This document shows, piece after piece, positions 16,460 through 25,261 of a stretch of 64,000 bases of DNA. Under the pieces are notes generated by a model that saw only the letters and a list, made by a program, of their open reading frames with translations, was not told the origin of the DNA and searched no databases. Origin of the DNA: Rhizobium tibeticum (GTDB lineage: Bacteria > Pseudomonadota > Alphaproteobacteria > Rhizobiales > Rhizobiaceae); the NCBI RefSeq assembly GCF_900110205.1, contig NZ_FOCV01000028.1, forward strand, positions 21,931 through 85,930, read 5' to 3'. Positions within the stretch are counted from its first letter, which is position 1; the number at the start of each line of letters is the position of its first letter. The position numbers were made by a program, and so were the translations under genes.

Positions 16460-17650
16460 TCAGGCGGCGCTTTCAAGCAGCTTCTTCGCCTTGCTTTCAA
16501 GCTCAAGCCTGGTGTCCTGATGCGACTTTCCTCGCGCGAGCGCGGTGATCCCCTGCACAAAATCGAAAATCGACTCGGGTGGTCTTCCCTCCTCGCTGAG
16601 AACGGTCTCGATAATCTTGCCGGTTTCGGCCTTTGAGAAGCCGCGTTTGCGCAGGAACTCTGAGCGATCGTCGTCGGTGCGGGCGACGGTGCGCTCACGC
16701 GCGGCGCGGATGCCGGCAATGAACGGCGCAGGTGAGGAATTGGCGAAGCTCGTCAATGCCGGGGCTGCTTCGTGAGTGAAACGTTGCGCTGCGAATTTCG
16801 AGTGGCGGATAGTAATCTCCTCGAAATTCTCGGTGCCCCAGAGGTTGCGATTGGCACAAACAGCCCTCAGGTAAAAACTTGCAATCCCTAGCGTTTTTGA
16901 ACCCACTTCTGAGTTCCAGGCGTAGAACCCGCGGAAATACAAATCGGGTTCGCCATTCGGCAGTCGTCCGGCTTCGATCGGGTGAGTGTCATCGCAAAGA
17001 AAGACGAAGACGTCGCGATCGCTGGCGTACAGCGTCGTCGTATCCTTCGTGATGTCGACAAAGGGATTGTGGGTCATGGTCGACCAGTCGAGCAGACCGG
17101 GAACTTTCCAGATCGTGTCGCCTGTGCCATTGCCAGCAATGTTCATGATCGCGGCGATCAAATCCTTATCCCAGATCCGGCCGTATTCGGGACCGGTCAC
17201 CGCCCGCAGTTCAAGGCGACCGTCGTCCATCTCCAGCGTTTTGACCATTTCGGCATTATGATTGAGGAGTCCGTGCTGGAGGTTGATCGCCGCCAACGGC
17301 GCGGGCAGCTGGCGCATATAACTCGCAGGTGCACCGACCAGGCTGCAGAGCTGGCCATAGCTCCAGTGCGTCGGGGCCAAGGGCTCGCGCCCGCCGGGAA
17401 CGATCAGGGACAATCGGTCGGCATTGTCACGGGTGGCCTCGACGCGGATCTCGGCGGTCTCGACTGTGCGGACGCGAGCGCGTTCCGTCCTGGCGCTGAC
17501 GGCGCGATGCAGATCGGAAAGCGACAGATAGCGCTCGTCGTCGGGACGCGAAAACCATTCTGACGAAACGCGGCCGATGCGTTCGCCGCGGGATATATCG
17601 ACCTTGAATCCAGACGATGTCGGTCGCGGATTGGAAATCATGGTGTTCAT
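16460..17650 (-). CDS. DUF932 domain protein
   Basis: This 396-residue protein fits the DUF932 family of plasmid- and phage-associated proteins. It contains THWSYGQLCSLVGAPASYMRQLP, AVTGPEYGRIWDKDL, YASDRDVFVFLCDD, LYFRGFYAWNSEVGSKTLG and the closing RAVCANRNLWG. The role is unknown, although the family is a constant companion of plasmid-maintenance blocks. The ATG at 17650 has AGGAG about 9 bases upstream; an ATG three codons in is nearly as good. Confidence 0.88.
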   Translation of the reverse strand: MNTMISNPRPTSSGFKVDISRGERIGRVSSEWFSRPDDERYLSLSDLHRAVSARTERARVRTVETAEIRVEATRDNADRLSLIVPGGREPLAPTHWSYGQLCSLVGAPASYMRQLPAPLAAINLQHGLLNHNAEMVKTLEMDDGRLELRAVTGPEYGRIWDKDLIAAIMNIAGNGTGDTIWKVPGLLDWSTMTHNPFVDITKDTTTLYASDRDVFVFLCDDTHPIEAGRLPNGEPDLYFRGFYAWNSEVGSKTLGIASFYLRAVCANRNLWGTENFEEITIRHSKFAAQRFTHEAAPALTSFANSSPAPFIAGIRAARERTVARTDDDRSEFLRKRGFSKAETGKIIETVLSEEGRPPESIFDFVQGITALARGKSHQDTRLELESKAKKLLESAA

Positions 17651-17673
17651 GATGAAGTCTCCTGAAACGAAAG

Positions 17674-17706
17674 AGCCCGGCTGACCGCTCCTGCGACAAC
17701 CGGGCT
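17674..17706 (-). terminator. Hairpin after the antirestriction gene
   Basis: AGCCCGG (17674-17680) pairs with CCGGGCT (17700-17706) over a 19-base loop, followed on the minus strand by TCTTTCG. It lies between the ArdB/KlcA stop and the DUF932 start. Confidence 0.55.
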
Positions 17707-17804
17707 GGTGAGATGAACGATGAATTGCGGCCGCAAGACCTGGCTGAGAGGCATACGGTCAAGACAGACAAGCGCGCCGCCCGAGGGCAACGCACGGCGA
17801 CTGG

Positions 17805-18224
17805 TCAATCAATCGCCTGAAAGATCTCCGCGGCTTCGGGGTGGTCAGCAGAATAGGCGTAGAGGCGGCCGTAGCCTTCGGAGAGACGCTCGGATTGATG
17901 CAGGAAGGAGAGATGCGAGAAGGCAAACAGCGTGGCGATAATCCCGGCAGCTTCCGCCGAGACTTCCCCCTGAAAGCCGGTGATCTCGCCGGTGATCCTG
18001 AAACGCGATTTGGACGTCGGAGCAAGAAACAGAGGTTTGCCCTCGTGCTCGTAGAAATCCCAGAATCCGCCGCCGTCGAGGGGGCTGAGCCGCTCCATGA
18101 GGCCGTAGACCGCGTTCTCGCCAATGATCAGGAGCGGGCGCCCAAAGAGGATTGGAAGGAAATCCAGGCGGCGCTCGTCGGGGACGATGGAAGCAGTTTG
18201 GGGTGTGACTTCAGATATCGGCAT
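17805..18224 (-). CDS. ArdB/KlcA family antirestriction protein
   Basis: This 139-residue protein matches the ArdB/KlcA family, which protects incoming plasmids from type I restriction. Visible blocks are RLDFLPILFGRPLLIIGENAVYGLM, the signature DGGGFWDFYEHEGKPLFLAP, and TLFAFSHLSFLHQSERLSEGY. The length is typical. The ATG at 18224 has a GGAGA ribosome binding site 8-12 bases upstream. Its presence fits a mobile conjugative replicon. Confidence 0.9.
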   Translation of the reverse strand: MPISEVTPQTASIVPDERRLDFLPILFGRPLLIIGENAVYGLMERLSPLDGGGFWDFYEHEGKPLFLAPTSKSRFRITGEITGFQGEVSAEAAGIIATLFAFSHLSFLHQSERLSEGYGRLYAYSADHPEAAEIFQAID

Positions 18225-18332
18225 CGATCTTTCTCCAGAGAGGCAACAGGGTTCCAGCCGGACGCCCTCTCTCCACGGTCCGGCCTCGCCCCTCTTCCCG
18301 GCCCCACTCTCCTCTCTCACGGTCGCCGCAAA

Positions 18333-18351
18333 ACCGACCGCAACGGTCGGT
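18333..18351 (-). terminator. Perfect 8-bp hairpin
   Basis: ACCGACCG (18333-18340), loop CAA and CGGTCGGT (18344-18351) lie after the stop of the leftward 218-residue gene and upstream of the antirestriction gene. On the minus strand a TTTT run follows. Confidence 0.6.
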
Positions 18352-18425
18352 CTTGGTCGTAAGAAAGAGCGGCGCCAGAGTGCGTGGATGGACCGCATTG
18401 AAGAGGCGAAGCGGTCCAGCAACGC

Positions 18426-19082
18426 CTAATCTGGATGGAGGCGAAGTTGGGTCGCTCGGACGGCAGCCATTGCCGCGCGAAACTCGGCATTGCTCACAGC
18501 ATCGGAGAGATCGATCGTTGCTACTATGGATTCACAAGCCGATCGGATCTCCTCGTCGCTTACCGCATCCGGCGACAGCCCCTTGAAACTCGGATCAACA
18601 TCGAGGACCGCAGCTATCGCGCCGCGGACCCGCTCCTCCTGCAGACGTACGAGGACATGGCCCGGCTTCGGCGCGTCGGCCGGCTCGGCGGGGTCGGGCG
18701 CATAAGCGAGAATGGCCTCGCCCCGCGCTATCGCCCAGGCCGATTTGGCCAACCAACCGACTGATGGAGGTCGCGCCGCCTGGACCTCGTGGAACAGGAT
18801 CTTCAGCAAGCCGAGCAGAATTTCGAAGTGGTGGGCGCGGCGCTGAACGGATTCATCAAACTGCGAAGGTATCGTGATTGGCGATCCTGCATGGGCGGTG
18901 TTCTCACCTTCCCAGATGCCCGTCACATGGATTTCGCCCGAGGAATCGTAGTCCTTCTTCAGGGATTCCCAGTTGTCGTCGCCCAGCGCCGCCTTGCAGG
19001 CATCTTCTGGCGTGTCGGCAACATAGGTCCCATGCCGGAATACCGGCAGTGTGTAGGTCGTTTCAATCGTATAGGCAGGCAT
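18426..19082 (-). CDS. Hypothetical protein (218 aa)
   Basis: This 218-residue protein has an N-terminal block with RHGTYVADTPEDACKAALGDDNWE, resembling small proteins that handle time- or amount-type inputs, and a helical C-terminal half (EEIRSACESIVATIDLSDAVSNAEFRAAMAAV). I recognise no established family. The ATG at 19082 has AGGAG 7 bases upstream. It follows parB after a terminator-like hairpin. Confidence 0.65.
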   Translation of the reverse strand: MPAYTIETTYTLPVFRHGTYVADTPEDACKAALGDDNWESLKKDYDSSGEIHVTGIWEGENTAHAGSPITIPSQFDESVQRRAHHFEILLGLLKILFHEVQAARPPSVGWLAKSAWAIARGEAILAYAPDPAEPADAPKPGHVLVRLQEERVRGAIAAVLDVDPSFKGLSPDAVSDEEIRSACESIVATIDLSDAVSNAEFRAAMAAVRATQLRLHPD

Positions 19083-19103
19083 GACGCTCTCCTGAAAACA
19101 GAG

Positions 19104-19127
19104 AAGCCCGGCGCGGTGGCCGGGCTT
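19104..19127 (-). terminator. Hairpin with U-rich tail after parB
   Basis: AAGCCCGGC (19104-19112) pairs perfectly with GCCGGGCTT (19119-19127) over a 6-base loop. On the minus strand the tail reads CTCTGTTTT. It is an intrinsic-terminator candidate just beyond the original parB stop at 19152. Confidence 0.7.
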
Positions 19128-19151
19128 TCGTGAGTGTGCGTATTGGAGTGG

Positions 19152-19490
19152 TTATTCGGCGGCTTCGAGATGTTCGCCGTCGCCATCGATCGAGCCGGTG
19201 GCCGCGTCTGGGGCTTCCTGATCTTCCGTCAGGAAGGATGGCAGATCGATGTCGGCGGCATCGTCCTCGACGACAGCATCCGATACGACGGCACTGACCT
19301 CGGCCTCCGTCGGGATCTGATCGAGCGGGAGCCGCAGCACTTCGGGAAGCCATCCGCTGCCTTCCAGCAACCGGGCGGCTTCGCGCGCCATATCGGGCTT
19401 TTTCAGGTGATCGATCAGTTGCGCGGACTGCTCGCCCTCGCCTCGCGGACCGCCTGCAGGATATGCGCCTTGGTCACGCGGCCGAGATAA
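19152..19490 (-). pseudogene. Detached 3' end of parB
   Basis: Downstream of the parB stop the sequence still encodes the expected ParB tail, first in a +1 frame (GFGMVAAGWAPTVDNYLGRVTKAHILQAVREA) and then back in the original frame (GEQSAQLIDHLKKPDMAREAARLLEGSGWLP) to 19152. Two indels about 90 bases apart, near 19530-19535 and near 19438-19442, explain this. The intact protein would be about 708 residues. Confidence 0.75.
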
Positions 19491-21281
19491 TTATCGACCG
19501 TCGGCGCCCAGCCGGCTGCGACCATGCCGAAGCCGAGCGAGCTGCGTGGCGTGGGCGTTTTCCTTGGCCCGCCTGTTCCATGCCTGCACGGTTGCGTTCA
19601 CCGACAGCGAGACGCAATGGGCAAAGAGAGCCATGCGGCTATCCTGGTCGAGCGCGATCAGGTAGTCCCAGACCTCGTCGGCATTGCCGGGGAGATCATA
19701 GCCCCAGGATTCCTGCCGCTCCTCGATCTCCTTTGCCCAGACCGTGTCGCCGAGCCCCTGCGTCTGGCTGAAGGCGGTGTGCTGGAGGGTGATCTCCAGG
19801 CATGAGTCGCTGCCATATCGATAGAAGATCTTCAGGACCACGACATGCAAGGCGGCGATGAAGGCCATCACCGGATCGTTCGCCAGCGCATTGCGGAGTG
19901 CAACGGTGCGGGCCGCCGTCAGATCCTCGATGACTCGATCGGAAAGCGGACGAACCTTGCCGTCGTCTTCCTCCGGTTCTTCGACACCGACAGGTTTCCC
20001 GTTGACCGAGATGCCGCCATTCGAAGAAGTGGCGAAGTCGGCGTCGTCACTATCGCCGTGGCTACCTTGGACGTCACCACCTTCCGGCTCGGCGACCAGC
20101 TCGTCCTCGGGCCGCACGAAACCGCGTTCGATTTTCAGTTCGCCATTGGCGGCAAGCGAGACGAAGGCGCCGCCGCGAGCGACCTCTTCCGGGTCAAAGA
20201 CGTAGGGTCGGTCGTTGAGGGCATCCAGCTCGTTGCCCAGCTCATCGAGGCGCGCTTCGATCTCGTCGGACTGCTCGTCCGCCTCAGCGTATTCCGCGTC
20301 GAGCTTGTCGTATTCGGTCTTCAGCGCATCATGCCGCGCAAGTTCCTCATCGGTGAATTCGGCCCGGTCGCCGTAGAAGCGGCGAAGACCGGACGTGTGG
20401 CCGTAAGGGAAGTCAAATGCGGCCTCGACCCACTTCCAGCCTTCCTGATCCCTGAGGACTTCCGTGTCCGCAGTCAGCCTCTCCAGCACCAGTTGCTCCA
20501 GGAGCGCCGGATCCTGCAGCCATCCGCCGTTGTCCTGCTCGAACAGGTCACGCATCACGACACCGCCGGCTGCTTCATAGACCTCGATGCCGACATAGAC
20601 GGCGCGACGATCGGAGGCCCGGACCGCGGTTTCGGTCAGCATCCGGCGGATGTAGTAGGCGTCCTGATTATGCGACCGCGAGATCGTGTCCCACACCTGT
20701 TCCTGACGGACATGATCGTTGGTGATCGAGAACGCCATCACCTGGCCGAGTTTCATCTCGTCATTGGAATAGAGTTCGAGCAGCCGGGGCGAGACCGACG
20801 CCAGCCGCAGGCGCTGCTTCACCGTTGCGACCGACATATGGAAGCGGGCGGCGATGTCCTCCTCGTCGAGCCCCTGCTCGCGCAGCGTCATGATGGCCCG
20901 GAACTCGTCCAGTGGATGGAGATCGAGGCGCTTGACGTTTTCGGCGAGAGAATCCTCGACTTCGAGGGTGTCACCCTTGCTGACGATGCAGGGAATGGCT
21001 GCCGTCTTACACAGCTTCTTCTGGTTGACCAGCAGCTCTAGCGCGCGGTAACGACGTCCACCCGCCGGGATCCGATAGATGCCCGTCTCGTTACCGTCGC
21101 CATCGACTTCGGCGCGGACATTGAGGCTGGTCAGCAATCCACGATGCGCGATATCCTGAGCAAGTTCCTCGATCGACACGCCCGCTTTCGTCTTGCGGAC
21201 GTTCTGCTGGCTGAGAACGAGCTTGTTAAAGGGGATGTCACGTCCCGCATTGAGCGTGATTTTCTGAATGGCCTGTGCCAT
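19491..21281 (-). CDS. ParB/RepB-like nuclease-domain partition protein, C-terminally truncated by a frameshift
   Basis: This 596-residue frame has a ParB N-terminal domain (about residues 12-115: LAQDIAHRGLLTSLNV, RIPAGGRRYRALELL, SLAENVKRLDLHPLDEF). Next comes a helix-turn-helix (EEDIAARFHMSVATVKQRLRLASVSPRLLELY) and a long acidic coiled middle (about 320-370). It belongs to the large ParB-like proteins of rhizobial plasmids, not the small segregation ParB, and no parA is adjacent. The frame ends early in unrelated residues after ATQLAR because of an indel. The ATG at 21281 has GGAGAAA 5-6 bases upstream. Confidence 0.85.
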   Translation of the reverse strand: MAQAIQKITLNAGRDIPFNKLVLSQQNVRKTKAGVSIEELAQDIAHRGLLTSLNVRAEVDGDGNETGIYRIPAGGRRYRALELLVNQKKLCKTAAIPCIVSKGDTLEVEDSLAENVKRLDLHPLDEFRAIMTLREQGLDEEDIAARFHMSVATVKQRLRLASVSPRLLELYSNDEMKLGQVMAFSITNDHVRQEQVWDTISRSHNQDAYYIRRMLTETAVRASDRRAVYVGIEVYEAAGGVVMRDLFEQDNGGWLQDPALLEQLVLERLTADTEVLRDQEGWKWVEAAFDFPYGHTSGLRRFYGDRAEFTDEELARHDALKTEYDKLDAEYAEADEQSDEIEARLDELGNELDALNDRPYVFDPEEVARGGAFVSLAANGELKIERGFVRPEDELVAEPEGGDVQGSHGDSDDADFATSSNGGISVNGKPVGVEEPEEDDGKVRPLSDRVIEDLTAARTVALRNALANDPVMAFIAALHVVVLKIFYRYGSDSCLEITLQHTAFSQTQGLGDTVWAKEIEERQESWGYDLPGNADEVWDYLIALDQDSRMALFAHCVSLSVNATVQAWNRRAKENAHATQLARLRHGRSRLGADGR

Positions 21282-22065
21282 GTCGTTTCTCCGTAGCGGG
21301 CTGGCCGGAGCCTCTCTCCGACAACCTCAACCCGCCACGAACACCCCTTCCCCCCTCTCCCTCCAACCTCATCCGCCGCCATCACCGCTTCCCGCCGGCA
21401 TCCGCCTCATCGCCGGCCGCAGAGAGAGGCCCGTTCAGCCACGGGGCCATCTGCTTTCGCATGATGCCGAACGGCCCGCAGATCTCCGTTGCAGGCGCGC
21501 TTCCCGTCACAACGCCCTCCTCACGGAACGGCTCCACGAGATGGCTCATCGCGTCGAGGTAGACGGCTCCTCCGACGACTCAGACATCGGCGAACGGCTC
21601 GCGGCCATATTTCGCCGTTAAGGCTATTTGCTCGACGGCATGTCCGCCGGGGTGCAAAGCCTTCTCCTCGGCCAGCCGACCGAAAACTCCCTCCAGCCTC
21701 TTAACTCGCCGCCGTCGGCCCTCCCTCCTCTTCCTATGCCGCCACCCGTCCCGCTTAGGGCCAATGCTTCCGTTGACACGATGCGCAGCAGAAAATTGAG
21801 GACAATTTCAATGGGATGTCGTAACCTGTCCTTGGAGCGGTACGCGCTGCTCTGGGGCGTCGAAACCCCTGTATCTAATGGTTGGGCCTACCTAAAAGGC
21901 TCCCTCCTTGACCTTCAGCGTCGGGGAGCCTGTGGCGTATGTCCAGGTTCTCGCGAACTAAAGGCTACAGGGCTGTGGATACACGGTTTCGAACTCCCCG
22001 CGGCCGGGGGTCAATGAGTATTGAACGGCGGGGGCGGACCGCCAGCAATGCTTGAGGAGAAATCG
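21282..22065. other. 784-base region without a supported gene
   Basis: This holds the promoter side of parB and the leader of the next rightward gene. I see an 8-bp inverted repeat AGGCTCCC/GGGAGCCT (21897-21904/21924-21931) and one near-DnaA-box (TGTGGATAC) around 21974-21982. These are too weak to call an origin. The open frames present look like shadows. Confidence 0.4.
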
Positions 22066-22371
22066 TTGAAAAACCCACCCTATTATACTTTCTACACCTA
22101 CTCGGTTGCCGGCATCCCACAGGAGGAAAGGTGGAAGCCAACGGGCATTTCGGATATTTTCTTTGAAAGTCTTGAGGAGGCTCGCAGCGCGGTGATTGCC
22201 ATGCGCGACGACGTTGCGGCTGACCCTGAGATGGGATGGGCGACGACGGTGATCGAGAAGATGGAGACGATCCCATTGGATCAGGCCGCCGTCATTGCAT
22301 TGCTAAATCATGGTCCCGGACGCGTTGTCGCACGCTGTGAAATCGTCGAGACATTTGGCTCGAAGACGTAG
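22066..22371 (+). CDS. Conserved hypothetical protein (about 101 aa)
   Basis: The protein reads KNPPYYTFYTYSVAGIPQEERW..., with a helix SLEEARSAVIAMRDDVAADP and a C-terminal ALLNHGPGRVVARCEIVETF. I recognise no domain. A TTG at 22066, with AGGAG (22055-22059) 6 bases upstream, is preferred as start; the in-frame ATG at 22048 lacks a ribosome binding site. It converges on the IHF-like gene with a 13-base gap. Confidence 0.6.
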   Translation: MKNPPYYTFYTYSVAGIPQEERWKPTGISDIFFESLEEARSAVIAMRDDVAADPEMGWATTVIEKMETIPLDQAAVIALLNHGPGRVVARCEIVETFGSKT

Positions 22372-22384
22372 ATGAGCCGCGCCG

Positions 22385-22669
22385 TCATTTTTTCGGGTTC
22401 AGACGCTCATGCATCTCTTTGCTGGCACGAAAGAACGGCGCCCACTTTTCCTCAACGAAGACTGCTGCTCCATTGCTCGGATTTCGACCGGAACGCGACT
22501 GTCTGTGTCTGACCGAAAATACTCCAAAACCCCGCAGTTCGACGCGATCGCCCTCTGCTAAAGCATTGGCGATATCATCGAGAATAGCTCCCACGATCTT
22601 CTCGACGTCCTGCTGATAGAGGTGCGGGTTTCGAAGCGTGACGATATGAATAAGTTCTGATCTGATCAT
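22385..22669 (-). CDS. IHF beta-like DNA-binding protein (plasmid copy)
   Basis: This 94-residue protein is of the HU/IHF family and closer to the IHF beta subunit. It begins IRSELIHIVTLRNPHL, has the turn VELRGFGVFSVRHR and the DNA-binding arm RSGRNPSNGAAVFVEEKW. Such proteins bend DNA at specific sites in recombination and regulation. It is a single gene with its own leftward promoter region. Together with HU at 7.2 kb it makes two nucleoid-type proteins in the window. Confidence 0.9.
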   Translation of the reverse strand: MIRSELIHIVTLRNPHLYQQDVEKIVGAILDDIANALAEGDRVELRGFGVFSVRHRQSRSGRNPSNGAAVFVEEKWAPFFRASKEMHERLNPKK

Positions 22670-22805
22670 CGGGTCCTCTTACCGAATTCTAGGTCATTGG
22701 GAAGACCCGCGGCGAACAGGCGGTCTTGTGATCCTATCGGCGCTTGCATCATGAACATAGGTCGATAACGTGCCCCGCTCGGCAACCACACAAAGGAGCG
22801 CCTCA

Positions 22806-23243
22806 TTGGAGATCCCTTCCAAGAAACCAAATCCCATCGATGTCGAAGTTGGTAGACGCATCCGCATGCGTCGAGGGCTGCTCGGCCTTAGTCAGACGAC
22901 ACTGGCCGACTCCTTGGGCATTACGTTTCAGCAGGTGCAGAAATACGAGAAAGGCACCAACCGGGTCGGAGCAAGCCGTCTCCAGGCGATTGCAGAGTTC
23001 CTCCAGACGTCGGTTTCGTTTTTCTTTGAGGGTCAAGAGACGATCGGCACCGATACAGAGAATATGCATGGCCGAGAAATCACCGATTTCATTTCCACTG
23101 CAGAAGGTCTTTCTCTCAACAGATCTTTCGTGCGCATTCAAGATCCGGATGTCAGGCGAAAGATCGTGGGTCTGGTCAAAGTCCTAGGGAGCACCGCAGC
23201 CGATCAGGACGCCTTTGAGGGTCCAGCGACTGCACCAACATAA
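22806..23243 (+). CDS. XRE family transcriptional regulator
   Basis: This 145-residue protein has a clear N-terminal XRE helix-turn-helix (VGRRIRMRRGLLGLSQTTLADSLGITFQQVQKYEKGTNRV) and an alpha-helical C-terminus. The layout is common in rhizobial chromosomal and plasmid regulators. A TTG at 22806 is chosen because AAGGAG (22793-22798) is 7 bases upstream; a GTG at 22770 would overlap the Shine-Dalgarno. Targets cannot be inferred. Confidence 0.85.
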   Translation: MEIPSKKPNPIDVEVGRRIRMRRGLLGLSQTTLADSLGITFQQVQKYEKGTNRVGASRLQAIAEFLQTSVSFFFEGQETIGTDTENMHGREITDFISTAEGLSLNRSFVRIQDPDVRRKIVGLVKVLGSTAADQDAFEGPATAPT

Positions 23244-23250
23244 GTCGAAC

Positions 23251-25107
23251 TCATCTGAAATCCCGCGTCTTGACCTTGATATGATCAATGTGGCCATAGG
23301 GATCAACGATATCGCGGACTTTCGGAAGCCCACGCGGATCGAGCGTCGGCGAACCATGGTGAAACTCGTCACCGCGCCCGTGCGGCAGCGGAAAGGCCCC
23401 TTCCCGCGATCCGACGCTGGCGAGCTCGCCGGAAAGGTCGGTCAGCCGGTGGGCAACGAGATGCACCACCTCGCCTTCGCGCTGGATCTTGCCATAGACG
23501 CCGATCATCCCGGCGCCAAGCACGACACGCCGGTATTTCTCGAAGATCTTCACCCAGACGACGAGATTGGCATGGCCGGTTTCGTCCTCGATGGTGATGA
23601 ACATGACGCCCTTAGCCGAGCCTGGCCGCTGACGGACCAGAACGAGACCGGCGGCCTCCAGCCATTTGCCATCGCGGGCGTTCATGGCATCCTCGCAGGT
23701 GACGATGCGCCTCTTTTTGAGATCGTCGCGCAGAAAGCTCAGCGGATGAGCGCGCAAGGTCAGGCCAACATGGCTATAGTCCTCGACGACTTCACCACCT
23801 GATGTCATTGGCTTCAGCGCGACCACGGGCTCGAGCGCCTCGGGAATGACAGTCTGCTCGCGGGCGGCGGCAGCGGCAAACAGGGGTAACGGTTCGTCGC
23901 GCAGGCCTTCGATCGCCCAGAGGGCTTCGCGTCGTGCCATTTTCAATGATGGCTGGAAGGCATCCGCTTCCGCTAATTGGACCAGCGATGCCGACGGCAC
24001 GCTGGCCCGGCGCCAGAGATCGTCGATCGACTGGAATGGCTGATCTTCGCGAGCCGCGACAATCGCCGCCCCATGCTTGTTGGCCAACCCCTTGACCATC
24101 CGAAACCCCAGGCGCACGGCAAAACGGCCGTCATCGGTCGGCTCCAGCGTACAGTCCCAGCGCGAGGCGTTGATGCAGACGGGGCGGATCTCGACGCCAT
24201 GCTGCCGGGCATCCCGGACGATCTGGGCGGGCGCGTAAAAACCCATCGGCTGAGCATTGAGCAGCGCTGCGCAGAACACGTCGGGATGCCAGCATTTCAG
24301 CCAGGAGGAGGCATAGGCGATGAGCGCAAAGGAGGCAGCGTGACTTTCCGGGAAACCGTAACTTCCGAAGCCCTCCAACTGGCTGAAGGTCTTTTCGGCG
24401 AAATCGCGTTCGTAACCATTGGCGATCATGCCATTGATCAGCTTCTCTCCGAATTTTGAGACACCGCCGGTGTGCTTAAAGGTCGCCATGGCTCGACGGA
24501 GCTGATCGGCTTCGCCGGCGGTAAAACCGGCACATTCGATCGCAACACGCATCGCCTGTTCCTGAAACAAGGGCACGCCAAGGGTCTTTCCCAGAACCTT
24601 CTCCAATTCCGGCTTCGGATAGTGCACCTTTTCCTTGCCTTCGCGGCGTCTCAGATAAGGATGGACCATGTCACCCTGGATCGGACCGGGGCGAACAATC
24701 GCCACCTCGATGACCAGATCGTAGAAGGTCCTCGGCTTGATCCGCGGCAACATAGACATCTGTGCCCGGCTCTCGATCTGGAACGTCCCGAGCGTATCGG
24801 CACGCCTGATCATCGCATAGGTGCGCGGATCCTCGGGCGGAATGGTTGCGAGGTCCTTCTTGATCCCTTTGTGCTCTTCGAGAAGATCGAAGCCGCGCTT
24901 CATGCAGGAGAGCATGCCCAGACCCAAGACGTCCATCTTCATGAATTTGAGGATGTCGATATCGTCTTTGTCCCATTCGATGATCTGTCGATCTTCCATT
25001 GCGGCCGGTTCAATCGGCACCAGTTCGTCCAACCTGTCCTGGGTGAGCACAAACCCGCCGGGATGCTGCGAATGATGTCGCGGCGTACCGATCAGCTGCT
25101 GGGCCAC
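23251..25107 (-). pseudogene. dnaE2: Error-prone DNA polymerase DnaE2 (ImuC), 5'-truncated
   Basis: The remaining 618 residues are the C-terminal part of a DnaE2/ImuC polymerase, which works with ImuA-ImuB in SOS translesion synthesis. Seen are LSQHPGGFVLT-type (HSQHPGGFVL), KMDVLGLGMLS, GTFQIESRAQM, RPGPIQGDMVHPYLRRR, LFQEQAMRVAIECAGF, EGFGSYGFPESHAASFA, and the C-terminal OB-fold (GVMFITIEDETGHANLVVW). The full protein is about 1080 residues, so the PHP domain and part of the palm are gone. The break coincides with a 44-bp repeat at 25108. No imuA or imuB is present. Confidence 0.88.
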
Positions 25108-25151
25108 GCCCGACGAAGATGAGCACTACGTCTACGCTATAGCCCTCTAAT
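25108..25151 (+). repeat. 44-bp direct repeat, copy A
   Basis: The sequence beginning GCCCGACGAAGATGAGCA and ending CTCTAAT matches copy B at 26931-26974 at about 36 of 44 positions, with no gaps. It starts exactly where the dnaE2 reading frame is cut off. Confidence 0.6.
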
Positions 25152-25231
25152 GCCGCACGGCGCGGCTACCAGCGCTTGCCCGTTCCCCGAGCGACCGGGT
25201 CTGGTGTTTAGTCGACTGACCGCTGTTCGGC

Positions 25232-25261
25232 GATCAGGCGGAGCGGCCTCGCCGCCTGATC
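25232..25261 (-). terminator. Strong hairpin after the MDR gene
   Basis: GATCAGGCGG (25232-25241) and CCGCCTGATC (25252-25261) pair perfectly over a 10-base loop, overlapping the stop of the leftward oxidoreductase gene. An outer TAGTCGACTGA/TCAGTCGACTA pairing adds a second possible stem. Confidence 0.6.

Noticed and set aside
19845..21041. 398-residue plus-strand frame opposite parB
   Set aside because: It mirrors the ParB reading frame; the ParB domains on the minus strand are unambiguous.
21974..21982. Possible DnaA box (TGTGGATAC)
   Set aside because: There is only one imperfect copy, without an AT-rich unwinding region or iterons, so an origin cannot be supported.
21628..22017. 129-residue plus-strand frame in the gap after parB
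   Set aside because: It lacks a ribosome binding site and has a low-complexity proline/serine-rich start; it does not resemble a protein family.
24472..25122. Long plus-strand frame (216 residues) opposite dnaE2
   Set aside because: It is the antisense of a clearly recognisable polymerase and shows no protein pattern of its own.
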